Origin: JAKAVN01 sp963796565
GTDB taxonomy: Bacteria > Desulfobacterota > Binatia > Binatales > Binataceae
Direction of reading: 5' to 3'
DNA: 64,000 bases
NCBI GenBank assembly: GCA_963796565.1
Contig: CAWCMA010000007.1
Coordinates: 434,001 to 498,000 of the forward strand
Part shown: positions 8,216 to 16,872 of the stretch, piece after piece
Layout of the letters: every line of letters begins with the position of its first letter
Position numbering within the stretch: position 1 is the first letter of the stretch
The notes under the pieces: model-generated
Seen by the model: the letters and a program-made list of their open reading frames with translations, nothing else
The model's database searches: none
What the model was told of the DNA's origin: nothing
Translations under genes and position numbers: made by a program

Positions 8216-9157
8216 TCAAACTGTCAGGTCGGCGAGAACGCTGTGCTCGCCGATCAGGCCTTCGACGCGGAGCGCGCGTCTTAGCCGATGTTCGCGCGCG
8301 AGCCGGCGCGCCGCGCTATCAACCAACGCCGGATCGATCGCCAGCAAGCGCGCGACGGCGCGTTCATGGCCGAAGCCGGCGACCTCGAAATAGCGGCTCA
8401 CCAGGCGATGAGCGGCTTCGCCGCGCGTGAGCGAGCGTGCCTCGCGCAGCGCCTCGCTCCATCGATGCTCCATCGTGTCCCACACGTAAGTAAAAGGGTC
8501 GTAACGCTCTTCGACCTTGAGCGCCAGAAACTTTTCCTGCAACTCCTTCATCGCACGATCGAATTCGCCGCGCATCTTCGGCTGCGCGCAGCCGGCGCCG
8601 AGCTTGAGCGCCCTGGTCTCGGCGGCGCCGCGCCGCGCGAGCGCGTCCATCACCAGCTTCGCGCACTGCGAGAGCATCCCGCGCTCATACAGCGCGCGGT
8701 AGCCACGCGGCTCGGCGCGCAGCCGCAGGAAGGCGGCCAGCAGGCCGCACGCGATGAAGCCCGGCCGTCCGCCCAGCACCTTGCCATAGTAGACGAGCTT
8801 TTTGGCCGGCAGCGTATCCTTGATGTTCCAGGTCATCATGATCGCCCGGTCGTGCTGGATATGCTCGGGCAGCGGCGGGTCGCGCATTCCCTCGATCGCT
8901 TCGCGCAGACAGGGCACGCCCATCCCGGCCGTGAACGCCGCGCAGAAGCCGACCTCCTCGATGAAGCCGAGCGCCGCACGCTCGCCCGTGATGCGACGAT
9001 GGCGGACGCGGCGGAAGTGATGGTCGCGATGGCGTTCGAGCGCCTCCAGCGGCAGTGGCGCCGACGCGACACGCGCGGACGAATTATTCCGCGCAGGCGC
9101 CGCGGACGAATTATTCCGCGCGGGCACCGCGCTTATGCCCGCACGCGCGCCACGCAT
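8216..9157 (-). CDS. Conserved-looking hypothetical protein, N-terminal tandem repeat
   Basis: Unrecognised with certainty. The body of this ~313-residue ORF, from EEVGFCAAF near residue 68, has the feel of a conserved enzyme-like family (HIQHDRAIMMTWNIKD, LVYYGKVLGGRPGF). I have a weak memory of similar proteins annotated AlkZ-related, which I cannot confirm. The N-terminal ~65 residues are Arg/Ala-rich and contain a duplicated ARNNSSA unit from a 27-bp tandem repeat. The ATG at 9157 overlaps the end of the upstream kinase gene by 25 nt; a GTG at 9127 or a later start is possible. It shares the operon with larB and the ABC1 kinase. Confidence 0.7.
   Translation of the reverse strand: MRGARAGISAVPARNNSSAAPARNNSSARVASAPLPLEALERHRDHHFRRVRHRRITGERAALGFIEEVGFCAAFTAGMGVPCLREAIEGMRDPPLPEHIQHDRAIMMTWNIKDTLPAKKLVYYGKVLGGRPGFIACGLLAAFLRLRAEPRGYRALYERGMLSQCAKLVMDALARRGAAETRALKLGAGCAQPKMRGEFDRAMKELQEKFLALKVEERYDPFTYVWDTMEHRWSEALREARSLTRGEAAHRLVSRYFEVAGFGHERAVARLLAIDPALVDSAARRLAREHRLRRALRVEGLIGEHSVLADLTV
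9075..9128. repeat. 27-bp in-frame tandem repeat (two copies)
   Basis: Copies at 9075-9101 and 9102-9128 are identical at 25 of 27 positions and share gcggacgaattattccgcgc. On the minus strand each encodes a nine-residue unit containing ARNNSSA at the N-terminus of the hypothetical protein, just after the end of the ABC1 kinase gene. The AT-rich core gaattatt stands out from the GC-rich surroundings. Confidence 0.9.
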
Positions 9158-10461
9158 TCGCGGAACAGGTCGTGGTAATTGGCGCGTACGCCCAGCCCGC
9201 GCATGATGCCGTCGAGCCCGACCAGCGCGCGCACGGTGAACACGCCGTGCGCGGGCGACTTGTAGAGTTTGTGCTTGAACGCGATCTCGCCCACCAGCGC
9301 GAGCTTGCCGACCAGGTCGTACTCGTCGGGTCCGTAGAGCCGGTCTTCCAGGACCGGCTCGAACAGCAGGTGAACGGCCTCAACCATCGGACGCGGATTC
9401 TGCGTGCGGTCTAGGTAGCCGAGCTTGACCAGCGCTTGCCCGAGCGCGCGATCGTTACGCTGGACCAGCGCGCGGGCGAATTGGAGATAGGCGCGGCGAA
9501 TCGGTTCGGGATAACGGCGAATCGATCCGAAGTCGAGAACGCAAATGTGCGGATGATGGGTGATGAGGTAGTTGCCGGGATGCGGGTCGGTGTGGAGCAC
9601 GCCGAATTCCAAAAGCTGACGCCACACCAGCTCGTAGTACTTGCGCGTCACCCATTTGCGCAGCTCGAGATCGGCCGCCGGGTTCATCAGGTCCGAAAGA
9701 TGATAACCGTCGAGGTAAGTCATCGTCAGCACGCGGCGCGAACTCAAATCGCCGACGACGCGCGGGATGATCGTCTCGGGGTCGTCGGCGTACAGCCGAT
9801 GGAACTCCATCGTGTTGCGCGCCTCGATGCGGTAGTCGAGCTCCTCGACCAGCCGTTCCTCGAGTTCGCGGTAGACCGTGCGCGTCTCGATCTTCTGCCG
9901 CATCAGGTCGCCCGCGATCGCCTGCAAGGTACGCAGCAGCAGTTTGAGATTGCCAAGATCCTGGCGCACCGTCGTGTCGATGCCGGGGTATTGGACTTTG
10001 ACCGCGACTTCCTCCCCGGTCTTGAGACGCGCGCGATGGACCTGGCCGAGCGAGGCGGCGGCGAAGGCCTGCGGCTCGAAACTCGCGAAGAGCTGCTCGG
10101 GGCGCTTGCCGAGTTCGCGGCGAACCTGCTGCGCGATCATCGAATATTCCATCGGCGGCACGCCGGAGCGCGTGGTCTTGAGCAGGTCGATCGCCTCGAT
10201 CGGCAACAAGTCCTCCCGCATCGAGAGCATCTGCACCAGCTTCATGAATGCGCCGCGTAGTTGGGTGGAGCTCTCGACGAGGCGCCGCGCGTTGCGAATG
10301 TGGGTGTCCAGCAGCTCGCGCTCGTGGCTCGCGGCGTCGAGGAAGGGCTTGCGGATCGAAGTCCACAGGTAGCTGGTGCCGACCTGCGAGGCGAGTCCGC
10401 CGATCTTCAGCGCGCGGCGCGTGCGCCCCGAGGTGATCGATTTATTCGGCTTATCCATCAC
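9133..10461 (-). CDS. ABC1/AarF/UbiB-family atypical kinase
   Basis: This 442-residue member of the ABC1 (UbiB/COQ8) protein-kinase-like family is often linked to isoprenoid quinone synthesis or lipid homeostasis. It has the Ala-rich nucleotide loop AAASLGQVHRA, the Lys of EVAVKVQYPGID, HTDPHPGNYL (catalytic loop) and VLDFGSIRRY (metal-binding DFG). The diagnostic N-terminal KxGQ motif reads KLVQMLS, with Val for Gly, which is unusual. No C-terminal TM pair is evident at this length. The start codon overlaps the larB stop by 4 nt (ATGA), so translation is probably coupled. No ubi or men gene is nearby. Confidence 0.9.
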   Translation of the reverse strand: MMDKPNKSITSGRTRRALKIGGLASQVGTSYLWTSIRKPFLDAASHERELLDTHIRNARRLVESSTQLRGAFMKLVQMLSMREDLLPIEAIDLLKTTRSGVPPMEYSMIAQQVRRELGKRPEQLFASFEPQAFAAASLGQVHRARLKTGEEVAVKVQYPGIDTTVRQDLGNLKLLLRTLQAIAGDLMRQKIETRTVYRELEERLVEELDYRIEARNTMEFHRLYADDPETIIPRVVGDLSSRRVLTMTYLDGYHLSDLMNPAADLELRKWVTRKYYELVWRQLLEFGVLHTDPHPGNYLITHHPHICVLDFGSIRRYPEPIRRAYLQFARALVQRNDRALGQALVKLGYLDRTQNPRPMVEAVHLLFEPVLEDRLYGPDEYDLVGKLALVGEIAFKHKLYKSPAHGVFTVRALVGLDGIMRGLGVRANYHDLFRECVARVRA

Positions 10462-11243
10462 GGCCGCTCGCGCGCGATGCCGACTCGCGCGATGCCGACT
10501 CGATTGATCAGCGTCGCCGCGAAGGCGGCGCCGAAACCGTTGTCGATATTAACCACCGTGACGCCGCTCGCACATGAATTGAGCATTCCGAGCAGCGCCG
10601 CCACTCCGCCGAACGCGGTGCCGTAGCCGACGCTCGTGGGCACCGCGATCACCGGTTTGTCGGTCAGCCCGGCCACCACCGAGGGCAGCGCCCCCTCCAT
10701 TCCGGCCGCCACGATCAGAACCGCTGCCGCGTGCACGCGCTCGAGGTTGGCGGTGAGGCGATGGATGCCGGCCACGCCGACGTCGTACAGGCGCTCGACC
10801 GCGTTGCCGAAAAGTCCGGCGCACAGCGCCGCCTCTTCGGCCACCGCCAGGTCCGAGGTGCCGGCGCTCATCACCAACACGTTGCCGTGGCCGCTCGGCG
10901 CCGGCTTGCGCTTGACGATCACGCCAAGCCTGGCCTCGGGATGGTAGGTGAGGCCGCGCAGGCGCCGGCGCAGCTCGCGGGCTTTTTTCAGCTCCAAACG
11001 GGTGACCACCAGGTTGGCGCCGGTGGCGACGACGCGTGCGCCAATCGCCGCGATCTGTGCGGCGCTTTTGCCCTCGCCGAAGATCACCTCCGGCACGCCG
11101 CGGCGGAGCGCGCGATGCTGGTCGACCTTGGCGAAGCCGAGATCTTCGAAAGGCAGATGACGCAGGCGCTCGAGCGCCGCCGCGGCGTCAAGCTTGCCCG
11201 CCGCGACCTGCTCCAGCAGCCGGCGCAAACGCTCCTCGGTCAT
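10458..11243 (-). CDS. larB: LarB, nickel-pincer cofactor synthase (carboxylase)
   Basis: LarB carboxylates and hydrolyses nicotinate adenine dinucleotide to the biscarboxylated mononucleotide that begins nickel-pincer nucleotide (NPN) cofactor synthesis. The 261-residue product has the family layout: an N-terminal helical domain (LRHLPFEDLGFAKVDQHR) and an AIR-carboxylase (PurE)-like domain with VMSAGTSDLAVAEEA, VAAGMEGALPSVVAGL and PTSVGYG. larC and larE are absent from the window, so the locus is an orphan larB in an operon with an ABC1 kinase and CorC proteins. A 15-bp exact tandem repeat at the 3' end gives the C-terminus RVGIARVGIARERP. Confidence 0.93.
   Translation of the reverse strand: MTEERLRRLLEQVAAGKLDAAAALERLRHLPFEDLGFAKVDQHRALRRGVPEVIFGEGKSAAQIAAIGARVVATGANLVVTRLELKKARELRRRLRGLTYHPEARLGVIVKRKPAPSGHGNVLVMSAGTSDLAVAEEAALCAGLFGNAVERLYDVGVAGIHRLTANLERVHAAAVLIVAAGMEGALPSVVAGLTDKPVIAVPTSVGYGTAFGGVAALLGMLNSCASGVTVVNIDNGFGAAFAATLINRVGIARVGIARERP
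10472..10501. repeat. 15-bp exact tandem repeat at larB 3' end
   Basis: Two identical, adjacent copies of gcgcgatgccgactc lie inside the coding sequence and duplicate a VGIAR pentapeptide at the LarB C-terminus. The frame is preserved. It looks like a recent slippage event. Confidence 0.9.
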
Positions 11244-11279
11244 CGCAAATACTCTTGGGTCATCGCCAACGCCCGTGGG

Positions 11280-12566
11280 TTATCGACGGCGGGTCTGTTC
11301 GGGGTTCAGCGGCCGCGTCGGCGTGATCAGGATCTCGCGCACGGCGCGAGCGTCGGCGCGCACCACCGTGAGTGTCGCTTCGCCTGCCTTGAGCTGTTCG
11401 CCGGGCCGGGGAATATGACCTAGACGTTCGACCACGAGCCCACCAATCGTAGCATACTCGCCGCTTTCCGGCAGCCTGAGCCGGAAGCGCTCGTTGAGCT
11501 CGGCCACCGGCGCGCGCGCCGACACGCTCAGCGCGCGCGGACTTATCACCCTGACCAGTTCCTCGCCTGGGCCGTGCTCCTCTTCGATTTCACCCACGAT
11601 CTCCTCGAGCAGATCCTCGAGCGTCAGAATCCCCGCCGCGCCGCCGTACTCATCGACGATTACGGCGAGGTTCTGGCCGGTGCGCTGGAAGGTTAGCAGA
11701 ATTTCGTCGAGCGGCGTGGACTCGGCGAAGTAAGCCACCTGGCGCATCACTTCCTCGACCGGGCGGCTCAAGTCCGGCGCCTCGAGGAGGTCGAAGACGT
11801 GCAGCAGGCCCACGATGTTCACGATGCGATTGTCGAAGACCGGGATACGGCTGAAGCCGGTGCGCCGGGCGATTTCGGCCGCCTCGGCGAGCGTGGTTTC
11901 CAGCGCGACCGCTTCCACCCGCACCAACGGCACCATCGCTTGCCGCGCCTCCGCGCTCTTGAAACGAAAGATGCGGCTGATCATCTGCCGCTCGGCCGGC
12001 AAAATCGCGTCGTCGATCGGTTGGTGCGGCTGATCGCCAAGCGAGCGAATCATCAGCGCGAGGTCTTCGCGCGTGATGAACACGCTCTGCATCTCCGCGG
12101 GCACGCCGGCGATCCTTCTCAACCATCGGCTGACCACCGTTTCGGCCTGGAGCAGCGGCCAGAAGGCAGCCTCCAACGCGCGCAACGGGCGTGCGGCGAT
12201 CCGCGCGAAACTGATCGAATGGCGAAAGGTCCACAGCTTGGGGAACGACTCGCCGATCAGCAGAGTCAGCGGAGCCAGGATGAAGGGCGCGAGATAGGAA
12301 GTGTTGGGGCCGAACTGATGCAGGAAGGTTGTGAGTACGCTGGCGGCGATAACGGTCGCCAGGTTGGCCCCGGTGAGCGTCAGGGCCAGCACGCGCTCAC
12401 GGCGGCGCAGCAGCGCGAGCAGCAGTGGAGTTTCGCGGCCGTCGCGCTGATTGGCGGCGCCGAGCTTGGTCTCGTCGGTCACCACCATCGCGATTTCGCT
12501 GGCGGCAAAGAATGCCTGCACCAGCAGACAAGCGGCGATCGCGGCGATCAGCGCGCCTAGGTCCAT
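11280..12566 (-). CDS. CNNM/HlyC/CorC-family membrane protein (second of tandem pair)
   Basis: This 428-residue protein belongs to the CNNM/CorC group of probable Mg2+ (or Co2+) exporters. It has an N-terminal DUF21 domain of about four TM segments starting MDLGALIAAIAACLLVQAFFA and including the SEIAMV motif, then two CBS domains (TGFSRIPVFDN, IVDEYGGAAGILTLEDLLEEIVGE) and a C-terminal CorC_HlyC domain (LPESGEYATIGGLV). The ATG at 12566 overlaps the end of the upstream paralogue by 10 nt. A longer open frame upstream is only the antisense frame of that paralogue. The Mg2+ role is inferred from the family. Confidence 0.92.
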   Translation of the reverse strand: MDLGALIAAIAACLLVQAFFAASEIAMVVTDETKLGAANQRDGRETPLLLALLRRRERVLALTLTGANLATVIAASVLTTFLHQFGPNTSYLAPFILAPLTLLIGESFPKLWTFRHSISFARIAARPLRALEAAFWPLLQAETVVSRWLRRIAGVPAEMQSVFITREDLALMIRSLGDQPHQPIDDAILPAERQMISRIFRFKSAEARQAMVPLVRVEAVALETTLAEAAEIARRTGFSRIPVFDNRIVNIVGLLHVFDLLEAPDLSRPVEEVMRQVAYFAESTPLDEILLTFQRTGQNLAVIVDEYGGAAGILTLEDLLEEIVGEIEEEHGPGEELVRVISPRALSVSARAPVAELNERFRLRLPESGEYATIGGLVVERLGHIPRPGEQLKAGEATLTVVRADARAVREILITPTRPLNPEQTRRR

Positions 12567-13762
12567 CGTGTGAGCCTCACCAGCTCGATCGTCGCGCCAC
12601 GCACCTTTTCGATTTTCGCCTCGAAGCCGCCCAGGCGGATCTGCTCGCCCGACTGCGGAATGCGGCCGAGTCGGCGCAGCACCAGCGAACTCAGCGTGCG
12701 CTCGTGGCCGCGTGCAACGAAGGAATCGCCGCCGTCGAGCGTCTGTGTCAGACGGGCCAGGCTGATGGTACCGGCCGCAAGCCATTCGCCCGTGCCGACT
12801 TCTGTAAGGTCGGGTCCTTCGAGCTCGAATTCGTCGCGCAGCTCGCCGAACAGCTCTTCGAGCAGGTCCTCGAGCGTGACCAGTCCGAGCAGGTGGCCAT
12901 ATTCGTCGACCACGAAGGCGAGCTGGAAGCGGCGGCGGCGCATCTCGTCGAACAATTCGCCGAGCGTCTTGCCCGGCGGCACGAAAGAAGGCTCGCGCAC
13001 CAGCCGCTCCAGGCGCGGCGGCGCGGACTCCAGGCGCCGCGCGACCAAATCCTTGGCCCGCAGCACGCCCACGATGTTGTTGGGATTGCCGCGGTAGACG
13101 GGAACGCGCGAATAATGGCCGTGAGCGACTTCGGCGATGATGCGGTCGACGGCGGTGTCGAGGTCGAGCGCAAAGATGCGCTCGCGCGGCGTCATGATCT
13201 CGGAGACGCGCCGCGCGCCGAACGCAAACACCTTGTCGATCAATTCGCGCTCGGCCGGCGCCACCTGGCCCGTGCGCTCGCTGGCGATAAGCAGCGCCTT
13301 GAACTCGCTCTCCGAGAGTGGCGCGGCCGGCGGCGGCTCTTCCGGCACAAAAAGCCGCGCCAGCGGATGAAAGGCCAAGGCGACCGCGGCCAGTGGGCGG
13401 GCGGTGAGCCGCGCGACCGCAGCCGGAAAGCCGAGCGCGAAGGTCTTGGGCGTGATGTCGCTGACCAGCAGCACCAGCACGAACATCACCGGCACCGAAA
13501 TCCATCCCCCCGCCGGGCCCAGCCAGGTCAGCAGAAAGGTGGTCGCGAGGCATTCGGCGAAGACATTGACCGCTTCGTTGAACCCGATGGTCACCATCAG
13601 CGATTCGAGCGGGCGGCGCAGCAACGAATCGACAGCTTTTGCGGCCGCCTCGCCCAGGCTCGCGCGCGTGTGCTGCATTCGAGCCAGCGCGAATAGCGCG
13701 GTCTCCGACGCGGCGAGCAGGGCGCTCACTCCGAGCAGCGCAATGACCACTAGCAACAGCAT
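12557..13762 (-). CDS. CNNM/HlyC/CorC-family membrane protein (first of tandem pair)
   Basis: This 401-residue paralogue of the next gene has the same domain order. The DUF21 membrane domain (MLLLVVIALLGVSALLAASETALFALAR, then SDITPKTFAL) is followed by paired CBS domains with SRVPVYRGNPNNIVG and VVDEYGHLLGLVTLEDLLEELFGE, and a CorC_HlyC domain. Such tandem pairs are common and the two products may heterodimerise, since CNNM proteins are dimeric. It begins 15 nt after thiL ends and overlaps the next gene by 10 nt, so it sits in the middle of the long minus-strand operon. Confidence 0.92.
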   Translation of the reverse strand: MLLLVVIALLGVSALLAASETALFALARMQHTRASLGEAAAKAVDSLLRRPLESLMVTIGFNEAVNVFAECLATTFLLTWLGPAGGWISVPVMFVLVLLVSDITPKTFALGFPAAVARLTARPLAAVALAFHPLARLFVPEEPPPAAPLSESEFKALLIASERTGQVAPAERELIDKVFAFGARRVSEIMTPRERIFALDLDTAVDRIIAEVAHGHYSRVPVYRGNPNNIVGVLRAKDLVARRLESAPPRLERLVREPSFVPPGKTLGELFDEMRRRRFQLAFVVDEYGHLLGLVTLEDLLEELFGELRDEFELEGPDLTEVGTGEWLAAGTISLARLTQTLDGGDSFVARGHERTLSSLVLRRLGRIPQSGEQIRLGGFEAKIEKVRGATIELVRLTRWT

Positions 13763-13777
13763 CGATGACTCGACTGG

Positions 13778-14788
13778 CTACCCGCTAAGGCGCGAGCGCA
13801 ACTGGTCCCATCCCGGCAGCGGCGGTGCGCCACCGCGGACCGAGCCGCGCGCATCCAGGAGGATCGCCGTGCGGGAAGAAGTTATGCGCCCGATACGGCT
13901 CACGCGCACACCCAAGCGGCGGCTAAGCGCGGGCGCCGCAACGGCGTGGCGCAGACAGAACAGCAGTTCGTAGTCTTCGCCGCCGCCGAGCGCGAGAGCC
14001 GGATCGTCGCCGATGATCGCGCGGTAAGCCGCGGAGAGCGGCAATTCGCTCGCGTCGATTTCGGCGCCGACACCGCTGCGTTCGAGAATATGGCCAAGGT
14101 CCTGCCACAGCCCGTCACTCAGGTCGATTGCGGCAGGCGCCGGCTTCATGCGTGCCAGGCCGAGCCCAGCCTTAAGGCGCGCAGTCGGCTGCAGGAAGCG
14201 GCCGATAAGGAATTTGCGCGCGGCGGCGCGAGCGCGGAGCCGCCCCGGAAGAACGCGCAGTCGTCCTGAAAGAATACGCAGTCCCGCGGCGGCATCGCCC
14301 AGCGTGCCGGTGACGTAGATGGTGTCGCCGGGCCGTGCGGCGTCGCGCCGGAGCGCCGTGCCGCGGACTTCGCCGAGCAGCGCGACAGTGATTTCGAGCG
14401 CGCCCGCGCGGGTGACGTTTCCGCCAACCACCTCGACTTCGGCGCGGGCCGCTGCCCTGCCGAGCCCCTGGTACATCCGATCGAAGAATCGCAAGCCAAG
14501 TCCTTCGCGCACTGCGAGGTTGACCACGCATACAGTTGGTTTCCCGCCCATCGCGGCGATATCGCTCAGGTTGACCGTCAACGCGCGCGCGCCGAGCGCC
14601 TCCGGCGTTCCCCACGCGAGCTTGAAATGCACGTCCTCGACCATCGAGTCGATGGTGAGAAGCTGGCGCGCGCGGGTGGGGCGCAGAATCGCACAATCGT
14701 CGCCGGGCCCCAGGATGGCACGGCGGCCGGGGCCGAGGCGCTTCAGCAGCCGCTCGATCAGTTGGAATTCTCCGGGCGATTTGCTCAC
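13778..14788 (-). CDS. thiL: Thiamine-monophosphate kinase
   Basis: ThiL phosphorylates thiamine monophosphate to thiamine diphosphate with ATP. The ~336-residue product has the family hallmarks: the start GEFQLIERLL, GPGDDCAIL (Mg/ATP binding), DSMVEDVHF, NLSDIAAMGG, VVGGNVTRA, AIDLSDGLWQDLGH and GGGEDYELLF. The GTG at 14788 places GEF near residue 6 as usual; an in-frame TTG at 14800 is the alternative. An unusual stretch near residues 170-190 has two similar seven-residue units (RILSGRL, RVLPGRL) from a 21-bp imperfect repeat. It heads the minus-strand run that includes larB. No other thi gene is present. Confidence 0.94.
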   Translation of the reverse strand: MSKSPGEFQLIERLLKRLGPGRRAILGPGDDCAILRPTRARQLLTIDSMVEDVHFKLAWGTPEALGARALTVNLSDIAAMGGKPTVCVVNLAVREGLGLRFFDRMYQGLGRAAARAEVEVVGGNVTRAGALEITVALLGEVRGTALRRDAARPGDTIYVTGTLGDAAAGLRILSGRLRVLPGRLRARAAARKFLIGRFLQPTARLKAGLGLARMKPAPAAIDLSDGLWQDLGHILERSGVGAEIDASELPLSAAYRAIIGDDPALALGGGEDYELLFCLRHAVAAPALSRRLGVRVSRIGRITSSRTAILLDARGSVRGGAPPLPGWDQLRSRLSG

Positions 14789-14960
14789 ATGATTCGCCAA
14801 GGCGGCGAAGGGCGTGACGCGAATCCTCAGGGGCAGTTGTCGCGCGACGCGGCGCGCGGCGACGTTGGTGACTCGGCGATCACGAAATCACGCTAGAGCA
14901 TTCGCGTAAGGCGGGCAATAGCGAGCGTCTGGGCGCGTCGCGCCGGCGTTCGACACGGCT

Positions 14961-16565
14961 TCAGTGCGCCGCCCCCGCGCCGCCCTGGGAGCGGGTGCGC
15001 GGCAGAAAGGTGGTAATGATGAGCGCGACCACCATCAGGTAGCACAATGCGCGGTAGATATCGTTGAGCGAGAGCATCATCGCCTGGCGCTGCACCTGGC
15101 CATAGATCATCGCGAGTCCCTGCTTCTGGCCGGTGATGAGTTGATGCATGTAGTCGAAGCGCGTCGCTCCCGGCATGTGCGGACCGCTCTCTCCGAGGCG
15201 CCAGGCGTCGAATACGGTGAGATGGTTGACCAGGTAGCTTTGGCGGGTCTGCTCGAGATGGGTGAGATAGGTCGTCAGAGTCGAAGTTCCGATCGACGCG
15301 CCGATGTTGCGCACCATCGAGAAAAAGCTCGCGGCGTAGCCCATGTTCTCGCGGCTGACCGAGCTTAGCGCGGCGCCCGCCAGCGTCGGAAAGATCAGTC
15401 CCATCCCGATCCCCTGCACCACCGTGGGCCAGACGAAGTCCGAGATGCTCATCGAGAGGTCGAGCGTCGACAGTTGCCATTGCGCGACACCGATCAGGAT
15501 GTAGCCGAGGAATACCAGTTTGCGGGTGTCGAAACCTTTGCGCGCGATTGCGCCCAGCAGGAACATCGCAGCCATCACGCCCATCCCGCGCGGCGCCATC
15601 GCGAGGCCCGCCTTCCACGCCGTGTAGCCGAGCAATTCCTGGAGAAAGACCGGGTTCAGTATCTGCATGCCATAGGCGGTGAACGTGAGGATGATGAGCA
15701 GCGCGGTCGGCACGGCGAAGGAGCGGTTGGTGATCAGGCGCACCTGGAGAATCGGATTGGGGATGCGCCACTCGTGGACGATCAGCACGACGAATGCGCT
15801 GAGCGCGATCGCCGAGAAGTAGACGACCCACGCGCTCTGGAACCAGTCTGCCCGGTCGCCGCGGTCCATCACGATTTCGCCCAGCCCCAGCGAGAGCACC
15901 AGGCAGAGGATTCCCAGGTAGTCGGCGCGGCCCTTGCCCTTGAGCTTGCGCAAATACGGAGGATCGTGAACGAAAGTGTAAACCATCAACCCGGCGGCGA
16001 CTCCGATGGGCACGTTGATGTAGAAATTCCAGCGCCAGTTCCAGTTGTCGGTGATCCAGCCGCCCACCGTCGGACCCATGATCGGCGCGACCATCAGACC
16101 GACCCCCCACATCGCCATCGCCAGGGCTTGCTCGTTAGGCGGAAAGGTCTCCATCAGGATCGCCTGCGAGAGCGGTTGCAGCGCGGCGCCTGCGATTCCC
16201 TGCAAGAAACGGAACGCCACCATCTGATCGAGCGTCTGCGCCGCGCCGCACATCGCGGAGGACGCGACGAAGGTGACGATGCAGACCAGGAAGTAGTTCT
16301 TGCGTCCGAATTGGCCTGCGATCCAGCCGGTGGTCGGGATCATGATGCCCGCCGCCACCAGGTAGGTCGTCACGACCCAGGTCACTTCATCGACGCTGGC
16401 CGAGAAACTGCCCTGCATGTGCGGCAGCGCGACGTTGACGATCGAGCTGTCGAGCACTTCCAGGATGGTGCACAGAATGACGGCCAGCGCGATCAGCCAT
16501 TTGAGCGCCCCTTCTATGTATGCGTGTGGCTGCTCGGGCGCTGCTATCGTTGCGGCTTCTGCCAT
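14961..16565 (-). CDS. DHA2-family MFS drug efflux permease (EmrB/QacA type)
   Basis: This 534-residue inner-membrane proton-driven exporter has the 14-TM EmrB/QacA organisation. It opens with a cytoplasmic tail and TM1 LKWLIALAVILCTILEVLDSS followed by IVNVALPHMQGS, the D1 signature of DHA2 proteins. Motif A is seen in GQFGRKNYFL and motif C in the fifth TM (GLMVAPIMGPTVGGWI). Many DHA2 pumps work with an EmrA adaptor and an outer-membrane channel; neither is adjacent. The start has clear upstream non-coding sequence of 307 bases. Substrate unknown. Confidence 0.93.
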   Translation of the reverse strand: MAEAATIAAPEQPHAYIEGALKWLIALAVILCTILEVLDSSIVNVALPHMQGSFSASVDEVTWVVTTYLVAAGIMIPTTGWIAGQFGRKNYFLVCIVTFVASSAMCGAAQTLDQMVAFRFLQGIAGAALQPLSQAILMETFPPNEQALAMAMWGVGLMVAPIMGPTVGGWITDNWNWRWNFYINVPIGVAAGLMVYTFVHDPPYLRKLKGKGRADYLGILCLVLSLGLGEIVMDRGDRADWFQSAWVVYFSAIALSAFVVLIVHEWRIPNPILQVRLITNRSFAVPTALLIILTFTAYGMQILNPVFLQELLGYTAWKAGLAMAPRGMGVMAAMFLLGAIARKGFDTRKLVFLGYILIGVAQWQLSTLDLSMSISDFVWPTVVQGIGMGLIFPTLAGAALSSVSRENMGYAASFFSMVRNIGASIGTSTLTTYLTHLEQTRQSYLVNHLTVFDAWRLGESGPHMPGATRFDYMHQLITGQKQGLAMIYGQVQRQAMMLSLNDIYRALCYLMVVALIITTFLPRTRSQGGAGAAH

Positions 16566-16872
16566 GAGTCAGGCTACCGGGACGTGGCCCGGCGACGGAA
16601 CTCAGTGCGCGGCGCGGCCGCAGCGGCTGTTTCAGGCGGTGGTCCAGACTGGAAGTTTCGCACCAACACTAACGTGGCGGACATTATGCAAAAATCGCGC
16701 GCTCTCCGCGAGTACCAGGCGCGCGGCCCGGATGAAATATCCCGGCGATGATTACCTGGCGCCGCCATAGCAGGCGCGAAAATTTATCCGTCGCGGGACG
16801 CTCTGCGTCGGCGCCGGGCGTGGTGGTGGTCCGGCAGGCTCGTTGCGCACCGCGATGCAGGCGAGGAGGCGC
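16566..16872. other. Intergenic region upstream of the efflux pump
   Basis: Both flanking genes read leftward, so this stretch holds the promoter of the MFS gene and the 3' region of the Fur-family gene. I see no gene, long hairpin with a T tract, or recognisable operator in it. Confidence 0.5.

Noticed and set aside
9075..9128. CRISPR-like repeat
   Set aside because: Only two adjacent copies without spacers, in frame within a gene.
11280..13553. One 757-residue ORF on the minus strand
   Set aside because: The part beyond 12566 is an alternative frame of the first CorC gene; MDLGALIAA at 12566 is the natural start of the second CorC protein.
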